Below are positions 1-8,278 of a stretch of 64,000 nt of DNA, one piece after another. Numbering within the stretch: the first letter of the stretch is position 1; each line of letters begins with the position of its first letter. Position numbers and translations under genes: made by a program. The notes under the pieces were generated by a model. That model was not told where the DNA came from. It saw nothing but the letters and a program-made list of their open reading frames with translations, and did not search any database. Origin of the DNA: Streptomyces sp. NBC_01224 (GTDB taxonomy: Bacteria > Actinomycetota > Actinomycetes > Streptomycetales > Streptomycetaceae); the NCBI RefSeq assembly GCF_036002945.1, contig NZ_CP108529.1, positions 5,017,001-5,081,000 of the forward strand. Reading direction: 5' to 3'.

Positions 1-333
1 GTCGGCATGCGTCTGGCGCGGACGGCCGCGGAGATCCGGCTCGGTGGTGAGCCTGCGGTGGCCTGGGGGCGGTTCGGGGAGATACCGGGCGCGGGTGCGC
101 TGTCCCGCTGCCTGGACCGGGCGGGATCGACCGGGGCTCCAGCGGCGGAGCCGGTGGCGCGGCTGGCCGAGGCGATGCGGGCGGAGCGGGCGAGCGCGGC
201 CGTGGCGCGTGCCCAGCGGGCAGGCGTGCTGATCACCGCACCGGTCGGGCTCTGCTTTCTGCCCGCCTTCCTGGCGGTCGGAGTGGCGCCGGTGGTGATC
301 GGTCTGGCGACCGGCCTGCTTCACAACGGGTGA
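1..333 (+). CDS. TadC-like type II secretion F family protein, C-terminal part
   Basis: The frame is open from the first base, so only the last ~110 residues are present. They end in a long hydrophobic stretch (AGVLITAPVGLCFLPAFLA, then a second membrane segment) preceded by a charged helix. This is the usual end of TadC/GspF-type inner-membrane platform proteins. The pilin-like, TadE-like and TadG-like genes that follow support a Tad/Flp pilus cluster entering from the left. An ATG at 7 is in frame but is probably an internal methionine. The family call rests on the C-terminal hydrophobic pattern and on context. Confidence 0.7.
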   Translation, partial: VGMRLARTAAEIRLGGEPAVAWGRFGEIPGAGALSRCLDRAGSTGAPAAEPVARLAEAMRAERASAAVARAQRAGVLITAPVGLCFLPAFLAVGVAPVVIGLATGLLHNG

Positions 334-391
334 CAGAAAAGTACTAGTAAGTATCTATTCAATATGAATTATGCATTTCGCGGGGGTTGAA

Positions 392-592
392 ATGGCACAG
401 CGAATCAGGGGCTGGGTGCGGAGCATGGTGCGCCGAGTCCGGTCGGACAACGGAATGACGACATCCGAATATGCGGTGGGGACAATCGCGGCCTGTGCGT
501 TCGCGGCGGTGCTCTACAAGGTGGTCACCAGCCAGCCGGTCATGTCCGCACTGCAATCACTGCTCAAGGACGCGCTCGATGCGAAGTTCTAG
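392..592 (+). CDS. DUF4244 family Flp-pilin-like protein
   Basis: This is a 66-residue protein with a basic N-terminus (MAQRIRGWVRSMVRRVRSDN). It then has GMTTSEYAVGT and one hydrophobic helix, which is the Flp-pilin layout in which a prepilin peptidase cuts after the Gly before the helix. DUF4244 proteins occupy this position in Streptomyces Tad clusters. I chose the ATG at 392 because a GGGGG stretch lies about 6 nt upstream; an in-frame ATG at 371 has no ribosome site. It is probably the structural subunit of a pilus or surface fibre assembled by the flanking Tad proteins. The 37 bp before it are AT-rich for this genome and may hold a promoter. Confidence 0.8.
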   Translation: MAQRIRGWVRSMVRRVRSDNGMTTSEYAVGTIAACAFAAVLYKVVTSQPVMSALQSLLKDALDAKF

Positions 593-632
593 GAGCAGTT
601 CTGGGGCGTACGCCGGAGGCCGTTCCAGGACC

Positions 633-989
633 GTGTGCGGGGGCGGAGACCGGGGGGCAGTGACGGCGGAAGCGGCTATGGCGATTCCGGTGCTGGCGGT
701 GTTCGCCCTGGCGCTGGTCTGGGCGCTGATGGCCGCCTCCGCCCAGATCCGCTGCGTGGACGCGGCCCGGGCCGGGGCGAGGGCGGCGGCCCGCTCGGAA
801 CCCGAGGCGCAGGTGCTGGAAGCCACTCGTTCGGCGGCACCCGATGGGGCGGAAGTCGCGATGGAGCGGGCCGGGGAGCTGTGGCGGGTACGAGTGGCGG
901 CGCCGATGCCCGGACCCGGTCCACTGGCCCTCAAGCTCCATGCGGAGGCGGCAGCACTTGCAGAGGACACGGTGGGGGTGACGCTGTGA
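633..989 (+). CDS. TadE-like pilus assembly protein
   Basis: The protein starts with a short Gly-rich leader, then RGAVTAEAAMAIPVLAVFAL, the TadE signature in which a conserved Glu sits at the head of a single membrane helix. The rest (about 85 residues) is an Ala/Arg-rich extracytoplasmic domain. TadE-type minor pseudopilins work with Flp pilins in Tad machines. The start is uncertain: GTG 633 gives 118 residues, while GTG 660 would begin directly at VTAEA. The gene ends inside the first codons of the TadG-like gene (stop 987-989, next GTG 986-988), so the two are translationally coupled. Confidence 0.75.
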   Translation: MCGGGDRGAVTAEAAMAIPVLAVFALALVWALMAASAQIRCVDAARAGARAAARSEPEAQVLEATRSAAPDGAEVAMERAGELWRVRVAAPMPGPGPLALKLHAEAAALAEDTVGVTL

Positions 990-1492
990 CCGGGACAGGA
1001 GGGGGAGCCCGGAAGGCCGTCCTCGGGTGGCTGCACAGGAGTGGGGATCACGGTCGGAATCGAGGTCGGGCCCCGGACCGGGACAGAGGCCTGGCGACGG
1101 TGTGGGTGGCGATGACCACGGCCACGTTGTGCGCGGTGTTCGCGGTCGTGCTGGCGCTCGGGCAGGTGATGGTCGCCCGGCACCGGGCCGGCGGTGCGGC
1201 GGACCTGGCAGCGCTGGCCGCGGCCGACCGGGCCCTGCAGGGGCCCGGGGAGGCATGCGGGGCGGCCGAGGATGTGGCTGCGGCACAGGGGGCGGTGGTG
1301 GTCCGGTGCACCGTGCGTGGGGAGATCGCCGATGTGACGGCCCGGGTGAGTTTCGGGCCGTACGAACCGGCGGTCAGGTCCCGGGCCGGCCCTCCGGCGT
1401 CTGCCCCCGGCTCCCCGGATCCGTCGCCTCCGACGGTTCCGGAGGGCCCGGCTCCCCCGGGTCCGGCGGTGCGGACCGGAGGAGTTCGCTGA
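986..1492 (+). CDS. TadG-like / Rv3654c family secreted pilus-assembly protein
   Basis: About 168 residues. A basic N-terminus reaches DRGLATVWVAMTTATLCAVF, a membrane helix with the RG(L/S)AT start typical of Rv3654c/TadG proteins. AGGAADLAALAAADRAL follows, matching the family's ADLAALAAA motif. The last ~35 residues are Pro/Ser/Gly rich. The GTG start overlaps the TadE stop by 4 nt and has a GGTGGGGGTG ribosome site. The 3' end overlaps the convergent helicase gene by 119 bp (1374-1492), so the low-complexity tail is encoded opposite the equally low-complexity tail of the helicase. Confidence 0.75.
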   Translation: MTGTGGGARKAVLGWLHRSGDHGRNRGRAPDRDRGLATVWVAMTTATLCAVFAVVLALGQVMVARHRAGGAADLAALAAADRALQGPGEACGAAEDVAAAQGAVVVRCTVRGEIADVTARVSFGPYEPAVRSRAGPPASAPGSPDPSPPTVPEGPAPPGPAVRTGGVR

Positions 1493-3911
1493 GGAGGCGC
1501 ACGGCGCCGCGCTTGTGCAGCGGATCGTTGCCGTTGCCGCACTTGGGGGACTGGATGCAGGACGGGCAGCCCGCCTCACATTCGCAGGACGCGATGGCCT
1601 GGCGGGTCGCGGTCAGCCACGTACGGGCGGTGTGGAAGGCCCGCTCGGCGAATCCGGCACCGCCCGGATGACCGTCGTACACGAAGACCGTGGGCAGCAG
1701 GGTGTCCGGGTGCAACGGCACGGAGACGCCACCGATGTCCCATCGGTCGCAGGTGGCGAAGAGCGGCAGCATCCCGATCGATGCGTGCTCCGCGGCGTGC
1801 AGGGCGCCGCCCAGGATCTCCGGGTTGATACGGGCGGCGTCGAGCTGGTCCTGCGTGACCGTCCACCACACGGCGCGTGTGCGCAGAGTGCGGGGCGGCA
1901 GATCCAGTTTGGTCTCGCCGAGGACCTCGCCGCTGATCAGTTTGCGACGCAGGAAGGAGACGACCTGGTTGGTGACTTCCACGGAGCCGTAGCAGAGCCG
2001 CCCGTCACCCCACGGGATCTCGGTGTCGGTCTCCAGGACGGCGATGGCGGTGGTGTCGCGTGCGGTCGTCGAGTACGGCGGGTTGGCCTCCTCGACCAGA
2101 GCCACCGAGTCCTCCAGATCCAGCTTCCGGACCAGATAGGTGCGGCCCTGGTGGAGGTGGACGGCGCCTTCGTGGACGGCGGTGTGCGCGGCCGATTCGT
2201 CGACGGTGCCCAGCAGTCGGCCGGTGCCCTCCTCGACGATCTGGACGGGGCGGCCGCCCTCGCCGCGGATATCAGTGAGATCGGCGGCGCGCTCGCGGCG
2301 GGTCCAGTGCCAGCCCGATGCGCGTTTGCGCAGCAGCCTCGCGGCCTCCAGCTGCGGCAGCAATTCGGCCACGGCCGGGCCGAAGAGCTCCAGATCGGGC
2401 CCGGTGAGCGGGAGCTCCGCAGCGGCGGCACACAGGTGCGGGGCGAGGACGTACGGGTTGTCCGGGTCGAGGACGGTCGACTCCACGGGCTGCTGGAAGA
2501 GCGCTTCGGGATGGTGGACGAGGAAGGTGTCCAGCGGGTCGTCGCGGGCCACCAGGATGGCCAGGGCGCCCTGGCCGGAGCGTCCGGCGCGGCCCGCCTG
2601 CTGCCACAGCGACGCCCTGGTGCCGGGATAGCCCGCGATGACGACGGCGTCCAGGCCGGAGACATCGACGCCGAGTTCGAGAGCGGTGGTGGCGGCCAGG
2701 CCGAGCAGCCGACCGGAGTGCAGGGCACGCTCCAGGGCGCGGCGTTCCTCGGGGAGATAACCCCCGCGGTAGGCGGCGACCCGGGCGGGCAGGGAACGGT
2801 CCACCTCGGCGAGGCGTTCCTTGGCGATGACCGAGATCAGTTCGGCGCCGCGCCGGGAGCGCACGAAGGCGACCGAGCGGACGCCCTGGACGGTCAGATC
2901 GGTGAGGAGGTCGGCTGTCTCGGCAGTGGCGGTACGGCGTACGGGCGCGCCCTTCTCGCCGTGCAGCTCGGTGAGGGGCGGCTCCCACAGGGCGAAGACC
3001 ATTTCGCCGCGCGGAGAGGCGTCGTCGGCGACCTCCTTGACCGGGAGACCGGTGAGGCGGCCCGCCGCGACGGAGGGCTCCGCCGCGGTGGCCGAGGCGA
3101 GGAGGAAGACCGGATCCGCTCCGTAGCGGGCGCACAGACGGCGTAGCCGGCGCACGACCTGGGCGACGTGGGAGCCGAAGACACCCCGGTAGGTGTGGCA
3201 CTCGTCGATGACGACGAAGCGCAGGGCGCGCAGGAAGGAGGACCAGCGGGGGTGGGACGGGAGTATCCCGCGGTGCAGCATGTCGGGGTTGGTCAGGACG
3301 TAATTGGCGTACTGGCGCACCCACTCGCGTTCCTCGACCGGGGTGTCGCCGTCGTAGACCGCAGGCCTGATGGCGGTGCCGAGCGGTGCCGCAAGTTCCT
3401 TCACCGCACGCCTCTGATCGGCGGCCAGGGCCTTGGTGGGGGCGAGATACAGGGCGGTCGCGCCACGGCCGTTCGGGGCCTCGGAGCCGTCGAGCAGTGC
3501 GGTGAGCACCGGGGCGAGGTAGGCGAGCGACTTGCCGGACGCCGTGCCGGTGGCGATGACCACGGATTCGCCGTCCAGGGCGTGCTCGGCGGCGGCCGCC
3601 TGGTGCGTCCAAGGGTGGTCGATTCCGGCTTTTTGGATTGCGGCGATCACTTCTGGCCGGATGCGATCGGGCCAGATGGCATGGGTTCCCGTACGCGGGG
3701 GCAAGTGCTCCGTATGAGTGATGCGCGCGGACCGGCCCGCCGCTGCGGCGAGCCGGTCGAGGACCATGGCGGGAGAGGGGCGGGAGTCCCTGTTCTCGGG
3801 TGGTCGACTGGGGCGGTGATTCTTGGCCATCGGCACCGAGTGTGTCACTGGCGTGACGGACAATGGTCCCAAGGCGTCGTGCATGGCTGCTGGTAAGTGA
3901 TTGAATGCCAT
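1374..3911 (-). CDS. DEAD/DEAH-box helicase with DUF1998 domain (MrfA/YprA-like)
   Basis: 845 residues from MAFNHLPAAMHDALG, the start usual for the Streptomyces orthologue. Walker A is ATGTASGKS (about 120-128) and motif II is DECH in VVIDECHTYRG. A helicase C domain carries QQAGRAGRSGQG. The C-terminal DUF1998 region holds a four-Cys cluster, CECEAGCPSCIQSPKCGNGN, which in the MrfA/SftH family binds metal. Family members are 3'-5' DNA helicases linked to repair, and Bacillus MrfA acts in mitomycin lesion repair. It is divergent from bldG with 78 bp between the starts. The longer upstream open frame is ignored because it runs antisense to bldG. A Pro-rich tail overlaps the TadG-like gene. 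Confidence 0.9.
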   Translation of the reverse strand: MAFNHLPAAMHDALGPLSVTPVTHSVPMAKNHRPSRPPENRDSRPSPAMVLDRLAAAAGRSARITHTEHLPPRTGTHAIWPDRIRPEVIAAIQKAGIDHPWTHQAAAAEHALDGESVVIATGTASGKSLAYLAPVLTALLDGSEAPNGRGATALYLAPTKALAADQRRAVKELAAPLGTAIRPAVYDGDTPVEEREWVRQYANYVLTNPDMLHRGILPSHPRWSSFLRALRFVVIDECHTYRGVFGSHVAQVVRRLRRLCARYGADPVFLLASATAAEPSVAAGRLTGLPVKEVADDASPRGEMVFALWEPPLTELHGEKGAPVRRTATAETADLLTDLTVQGVRSVAFVRSRRGAELISVIAKERLAEVDRSLPARVAAYRGGYLPEERRALERALHSGRLLGLAATTALELGVDVSGLDAVVIAGYPGTRASLWQQAGRAGRSGQGALAILVARDDPLDTFLVHHPEALFQQPVESTVLDPDNPYVLAPHLCAAAAELPLTGPDLELFGPAVAELLPQLEAARLLRKRASGWHWTRRERAADLTDIRGEGGRPVQIVEEGTGRLLGTVDESAAHTAVHEGAVHLHQGRTYLVRKLDLEDSVALVEEANPPYSTTARDTTAIAVLETDTEIPWGDGRLCYGSVEVTNQVVSFLRRKLISGEVLGETKLDLPPRTLRTRAVWWTVTQDQLDAARINPEILGGALHAAEHASIGMLPLFATCDRWDIGGVSVPLHPDTLLPTVFVYDGHPGGAGFAERAFHTARTWLTATRQAIASCECEAGCPSCIQSPKCGNGNDPLHKRGAVRLLSELLRSAPPDPGEPGPPEPSEATDPGSRGQTPEGRPGT

Positions 3912-3989
3912 CGCGGCTGGCGATCCGTCCCCTGGCTCCGCCGGGGAGACCGAGGGGCGACCGCTCGATAGCAAGGTGCTGGAGGATCC

Positions 3990-4343
3990 GTGGACCTGTC
4001 CTTGTCGACTCGCAATGTGTCCGGCCCTGGTGGCGACCGTACGGTCGTCGAGGTCGGTGGCGAGATTGATGTGTATACCGCGCCCAAGCTGCGCGAGCAG
4101 TTGGTCGAGTTGGTGAATGACGGCAGCTATCACCTGGTTGTCGACATGGAAGGCGTCGACTTCCTCGACTCCACCGGCCTCGGCGTGCTCGTGGGCGGCC
4201 TGAAGCGTGTCCGGGCCCATGAGGGCTCGTTGCGCCTGGTCTGCAACCAGGAGCGCATTCTCAAGATCTTCCGGATCACTGGTCTGACCAAGGTGTTCCC
4301 GATTCACACCACGGTCGACGAGGCAGTTGCGGCCACCGACTGA
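3990..4343 (+). CDS. bldG: Anti-sigma factor antagonist BldG (STAS domain)
   Basis: 117 residues forming one STAS domain. DFLDSTGLGVLVGG carries the phosphorylatable serine at residue 61. Streptomyces coelicolor BldG, as I recall it, is 113 aa with Ser57, so this copy has about four extra residues near position 11 (SGPGG). BldG is required for aerial mycelium and antibiotic production and acts by partner switching with anti-sigma factors. The start is GTG 3990, with GGAGG five bases upstream. Downstream, across an unusually repetitive 410-bp gap, is the GHKL-type partner gene, which is cotranscribed with bldG in S. coelicolor. Confidence 0.95.
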   Translation: MDLSLSTRNVSGPGGDRTVVEVGGEIDVYTAPKLREQLVELVNDGSYHLVVDMEGVDFLDSTGLGVLVGGLKRVRAHEGSLRLVCNQERILKIFRITGLTKVFPIHTTVDEAVAATD

Positions 4344-4753
4344 CGGTCGGTCCGCGGCCGGTCCGGCGCGCGGCCGGTGCACCGGTAGCCGTGACCTGCG
4401 GGCGGCCTGACCGCCGGTTGCCTCAGTCAGGCAGTCGGCCGGTCGGGCAGTCAACGGTCGGGACCTGGGTAGCCAGTGCCCCGACTGCTGAGCAACCCGT
4501 CGGTGTCCGGCTCTACCGGTCGGCTGCTTGCCGGTCGGCTGTTCGGCATTCGGCCGCTTGGGAGTGAGCCGTCTGCCGGTTCGGGCGCCTGTCGGTCAGT
4601 CGACAGCTGTCCGTCAGTGGGCCGGCGGTCGGCGACCAGGCCGGTCGGCCGACGGCTTCGCCAGTTCCGGAAGAAGACCGGAAGAAGAGCAGGGGTGTCG
4701 GGCAGCCCGCCCGGGTCCCTGGGATGCACGCCCGTACGTCTGAGGGGGATCGC
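4344..4753. repeat. Repetitive bldG-orf3 spacer rich in CCGGTCGG units
   Basis: A 410-bp gap with no convincing gene. It contains many copies or near copies of CCGGTCGG/CGGTCGGC. CCGGTCGGCTG followed by C/T and T is repeated at about 4515-4550, GTCGG/GGCAGTC units lie at about 4425-4460, and CCGGAAGAAGA occurs twice in tandem at about 4665-4695. The ribosome site of the next gene (GAGGGGGA) lies at its right end. It could be replication-slippage repeats or clustered regulator sites. Confidence 0.6.
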
Positions 4754-5236
4754 ATGGCCACCGTTGAACTCCGCTTCAGCGCCCAGCCCGAACACGTCAG
4801 GACGGCCCGCCTCGTGGCAGCCGCCGTGGCGCGCCGGGCGGGGGTCGATGAAGCCGTGCTCGACGAGGTCAGACTCGCCGTCGGAGAAGCCTGCAGCCGC
4901 GCAGTCGGGCTGCACCGCAGCCATGGCATCACCGCTCCCGTCTCCGTCGTCCTGATCGAGGAGGAGAAGTCCTTCTCCATCGAGGTCGGCGACGAGGTGC
5001 CCGGGCCGGGTACCGAGCCCGCTCCCGGCGGACCCGCCGGAGCCTCCGCGACACGCGGCGCCACGCCCGGCGTGGGACTCGATGGCCCGGATTCCGAGGC
5101 CGACGCCGACGGCGAGGACGAGATGGGTCTCGCAGTCATCAGCGGCCTCGTCGATGATGTGGAAGTCAGATCGGGGGCCAACGGCGGAGTGATCCGCATG
5201 AGCTGGCCGAAGACGTCCGTGACGGTGCTTCCCTGA
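4754..5236 (+). CDS. Anti-sigma factor, RsbW-like GHKL ATPase (BldG partner)
   Basis: 160 residues with an HATPase_c_2 layout and a FRET of an acidic/Gly/Pro insert. The N-box region is VRLAVGEACSRAV (about 39-51), the G1-like aspartate lies in EVGDEV (about 77-82), the insert spans about residues 83-122, and the fold ends with DEMGLAVISGLVDDVEV. The usual N-box Asn position is Arg49 (ExxxR instead of ExxxN), so ATP/Mg binding may be weak. It is the orf3-type partner of bldG; family members bind sigma factors and are countered by STAS proteins. The start ATG has GAGGGGGA upstream. A strong terminator follows the gene. Confidence 0.85.
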   Translation: MATVELRFSAQPEHVRTARLVAAAVARRAGVDEAVLDEVRLAVGEACSRAVGLHRSHGITAPVSVVLIEEEKSFSIEVGDEVPGPGTEPAPGGPAGASATRGATPGVGLDGPDSEADADGEDEMGLAVISGLVDDVEVRSGANGGVIRMSWPKTSVTVLP

Positions 5237-5317
5237 GGCGCCGCGGGCGTCACGGGGGGCCGGCCGTCCTGATCCCCCCGAATCCATCCCCCGGTCCATT
5301 CCTTGATCCCTCTTTTG

Positions 5318-5343
5318 AGGCCCTGCTGAGCAGGGCCTTTTTT
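5318..5343 (+). terminator. Rho-independent terminator after the bldG partner gene
   Basis: A 9-bp perfect stem, AGGCCCTGC/GCAGGGCCT, with a TGA loop is followed by six T residues. This is a classical intrinsic terminator and is uncommon in such a GC-rich genome. It separates the bldG operon from hppA. Confidence 0.9.
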
Positions 5344-5530
5344 CATTTCTGTGTGATCATTGATCTACAGAAAATGTGCCTGCCCCATTACTGCATTCGG
5401 GTCGAACCGCGGTCGCGATCATTTGCCGATCCGCCGTTAAGGTCAATTACATTTACCGCGCACTGTTTTGATCAGCTCCCGCTCCCTACAATCCGTCCAC
5501 GTCTTGAGCGCTGAGCGTCAAGGAGGACGT

Positions 5531-7972
5531 ATGGCGGAGTTCTTCAACACCCCACTGGCAGGACTGACGCAAGATTCCGCACTTTCCACACCTTCCGATC
5601 GACCCGCATCTCTCGCGGCCGCGGTACTCACCGATGACAACCGCGTCATCGTGATCGTCGTCGCGGTCGTCGCCATCGCCGCGCTGGTCGTTGCCCGGCT
5701 GCTGGTGCGCCAGGTGCTGGCGGCCGGCGAGGGCACCGACCGTATGAAGGAGATCGCGGCAGCCGTCCAGGAGGGCGCGAATGCCTATCTGGCCAGGCAG
5801 CTGCGTACCGTCGGCATCTTTGCCGTCGTGGTCTTCTTCCTGCTTCTGCTGCTTCCGGCCGACAACTGGTCGCAGCGCGCGGGCCGTTCGTTGTTCTTCC
5901 TGGTGGGCGCGCTTTTCTCGGCGACCACCGGATACATCGGGATGCGGCTCGCCGTACGCAGTAATGTCCGTGTGGCTGCTGCTGCGCGTGAGGCGACTCC
6001 TGCGGAAGGGGAACCTGAAAGGGATCTCACCGCTGTTTCGCACAAGGCGATGAAGATCGCTTTTCGTACCGGTGGCGTGGTCGGCATGATCACGGTGGGC
6101 CTCGGGCTGCTCGGTGCTTCCTGTGTCGTCCTCGTCTATGCCGCCGACGCGCCCAAGGTGCTGGAGGGCTTCGGTCTCGGTGCCGCGCTGATCGCCATGT
6201 TCATGAGGGTCGGAGGCGGTATCTTCACCAAGGCCGCGGACGTCGGCGCCGACCTCGTCGGCAAGGTGGAGCAGGGCATCCCGGAGGATGACCCACGCAA
6301 CGCCGCCACCATTGCCGACAATGTGGGCGACAACGTCGGTGACTGCGCGGGCATGGCGGCCGACCTCTTCGAGTCGTACGCCGTGACGCTCGTCGCGGCG
6401 CTCATCCTCGGCAAGGCCGCCTTCGGCGACTCCGGACTGGCCTTCCCGCTGATCGTCCCGGCGATCGGCGTGGTCACCGCGATGATCGGGATCTTCGCGG
6501 TCGCCCCGCGGCGCGCCGACCGCAGCGGAATGACCGCCATCAACCGCGGATTCTTCATCTCCGCGGTGATCTCGCTCGTCCTGGTGGCCGTGGCGGTCTT
6601 TGTCTACCTGCCGTCCTCGTACGCGGATCTGGACGGTGTCACCGACGCCGCCATCTCCTCGCACGGCGGCGACCCGCGGGTCTTCGCCCTGGTCGCCGTC
6701 GCCATCGGCATCGTGCTGGCCGCCCTGATCCAGCAGCTGACCGGCTACTTCACCGAGACCAACCGGCGGCCCGTCAGGGACATCGGCAAGTCCTCGCTGA
6801 CCGGTCCGGCCACCGTAGTACTCGCCGGTATCTCCATCGGTCTGGAGTCCGCTGTATACACGGCACTACTGATCGGTCTGGGCGTCTACGGGGCGTTCCT
6901 GCTCGGCGGTACGTCGATCATGCTGGCGCTCTTCGCGGTGGCCCTGGCGGGGACCGGGCTGCTCACCACCGTCGGTGTCATCGTTGCCATGGACACCTTC
7001 GGCCCGGTCTCCGACAACGCGCAGGGCATCGCGGAGATGTCCGGTGACGTCACGGGCGCCGGTGCTCAGGTCCTCACCGATCTGGATGCCGTCGGCAACA
7101 CCACAAAGGCCATCACCAAGGGCATCGCCATCGCCACGGCCGTCCTGGCGGCGTCGGCGCTCTTCGGTTCGTACCGCGACGCGATCGCCACGGCGGTCGG
7201 CAACGTGGGGGCCAAGGCCGGGGAGATGACGCTCAGTCTGGACATCTCGCAGCCCAACAACCTGGTGGGCCTGATCCTCGGTGCCGCGGTCGTCTTCCTC
7301 TTCTCCGGGCTGGCGATCAACGCGGTGTCCCGGTCCGCCGGATCCGTGGTCTACGAGGTGCGGCGGCAGTTCCGCGAGCATCCCGGGATCATGGACTACA
7401 GCGAGAAGCCGGAGTACGGGCGCGTCGTCGACATCTGCACCAAGGACGCCCTGCGTGAGCTCGCCACGCCCGGCCTGCTCGCTGTTCTGGCGCCGATCGC
7501 CGTCGGGTTCACGCTCGGCGTCGGGGCGCTGGGTTCGTATCTCGCGGGCGCCATCGGTACCGGCACACTGATGGCGGTCTTCCTGGCCAACTCCGGTGGT
7601 GCGTGGGACAACGCCAAGAAGCTCGTCGAGGACGGTCATTACGGCGGCAAGGGCAGCGAGGCCCATGCCGCGACAGTCATCGGGGACACGGTCGGCGACC
7701 CGTTCAAGGACACGGCGGGACCGGCGATCAACCCCTTGCTCAAGGTGATGAACCTGGTCGCGCTGCTCATCGCCCCGGCGGTGGTGCAGTTCAGCTACGG
7801 GCAGGACGCGAGCGTCGGCGTACGAGCGGTGGTGGCGGTGCTCGCCGTCGCCGTCATCATCGGCGCGGTCTACGTCTCCAAACGGCGCGGGATCGCCGTG
7901 GGGGACGAGGAGGGCCCTGCTGACAGTGGCGGGGGACCCGCCAAATCGGCCGACCAGGCGGCTGTTTCATGA
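5531..7972 (+). CDS. hppA: K+-insensitive proton-translocating pyrophosphatase
   Basis: 813 residues, about 16 membrane helices. The PPi-binding signature is present as KAADVGADLVGKVE, then IPEDDPRNAATIADNVGDN. GNTTKAITKG has Lys at the determinant position where K+-dependent enzymes have Ala, so the potassium-independent type is expected. It couples PPi hydrolysis to H+ export at the cytoplasmic membrane. The start at 5531 is fixed by AGGAGG four bases upstream. It stands alone between two terminators. The 294-bp upstream region contains the previous terminator and AT-rich stretches (about 5345-5470) that probably hold the promoter. Confidence 0.96.
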   Translation: MAEFFNTPLAGLTQDSALSTPSDRPASLAAAVLTDDNRVIVIVVAVVAIAALVVARLLVRQVLAAGEGTDRMKEIAAAVQEGANAYLARQLRTVGIFAVVVFFLLLLLPADNWSQRAGRSLFFLVGALFSATTGYIGMRLAVRSNVRVAAAAREATPAEGEPERDLTAVSHKAMKIAFRTGGVVGMITVGLGLLGASCVVLVYAADAPKVLEGFGLGAALIAMFMRVGGGIFTKAADVGADLVGKVEQGIPEDDPRNAATIADNVGDNVGDCAGMAADLFESYAVTLVAALILGKAAFGDSGLAFPLIVPAIGVVTAMIGIFAVAPRRADRSGMTAINRGFFISAVISLVLVAVAVFVYLPSSYADLDGVTDAAISSHGGDPRVFALVAVAIGIVLAALIQQLTGYFTETNRRPVRDIGKSSLTGPATVVLAGISIGLESAVYTALLIGLGVYGAFLLGGTSIMLALFAVALAGTGLLTTVGVIVAMDTFGPVSDNAQGIAEMSGDVTGAGAQVLTDLDAVGNTTKAITKGIAIATAVLAASALFGSYRDAIATAVGNVGAKAGEMTLSLDISQPNNLVGLILGAAVVFLFSGLAINAVSRSAGSVVYEVRRQFREHPGIMDYSEKPEYGRVVDICTKDALRELATPGLLAVLAPIAVGFTLGVGALGSYLAGAIGTGTLMAVFLANSGGAWDNAKKLVEDGHYGGKGSEAHAATVIGDTVGDPFKDTAGPAINPLLKVMNLVALLIAPAVVQFSYGQDASVGVRAVVAVLAVAVIIGAVYVSKRRGIAVGDEEGPADSGGGPAKSADQAAVS

Positions 7973-8019
7973 AACGGCGACGGGAAGAGGCCGGTGGCAT
8001 GTAGTCGGCCCTGGCTCAA

Positions 8020-8063
8020 CGACCGGGCGGGCGACGCAGTCTGATGTGTCGTCCGCCCGGTCG
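8020..8063 (+). terminator. Hairpin terminator after hppA
   Basis: A 16-bp stem, CGACCGGGCGGGCGAC paired with GTCGTCCGCCCGGTCG (one G-T pair), with a 12-nt loop, lies 48 bp after the hppA stop. There is no T run, which is normal for Streptomyces terminators. The rest of the 306-bp gap (8064-8278) holds no gene I can support. Confidence 0.75.
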
Positions 8064-8278
8064 TGTTCTGGTGTCGGTACGGCGGTCGGTACACCCGTCC
8101 GTGTGCTTGCTCGTACAAATGTTCCAGTGTTCGGAGGGCCGTGTGGGTGAGTTGTATCTCCCTCATTTCCCTTGGTGCAAATGGCTGCAAAAGGACACTC
8201 ATCGGACGTCCGGCACCCGGATGGAGGGCGCTCGACGTGTAAGTTCCGGGGCCGAGAGCCTTGGAAGGGACCGATCCG

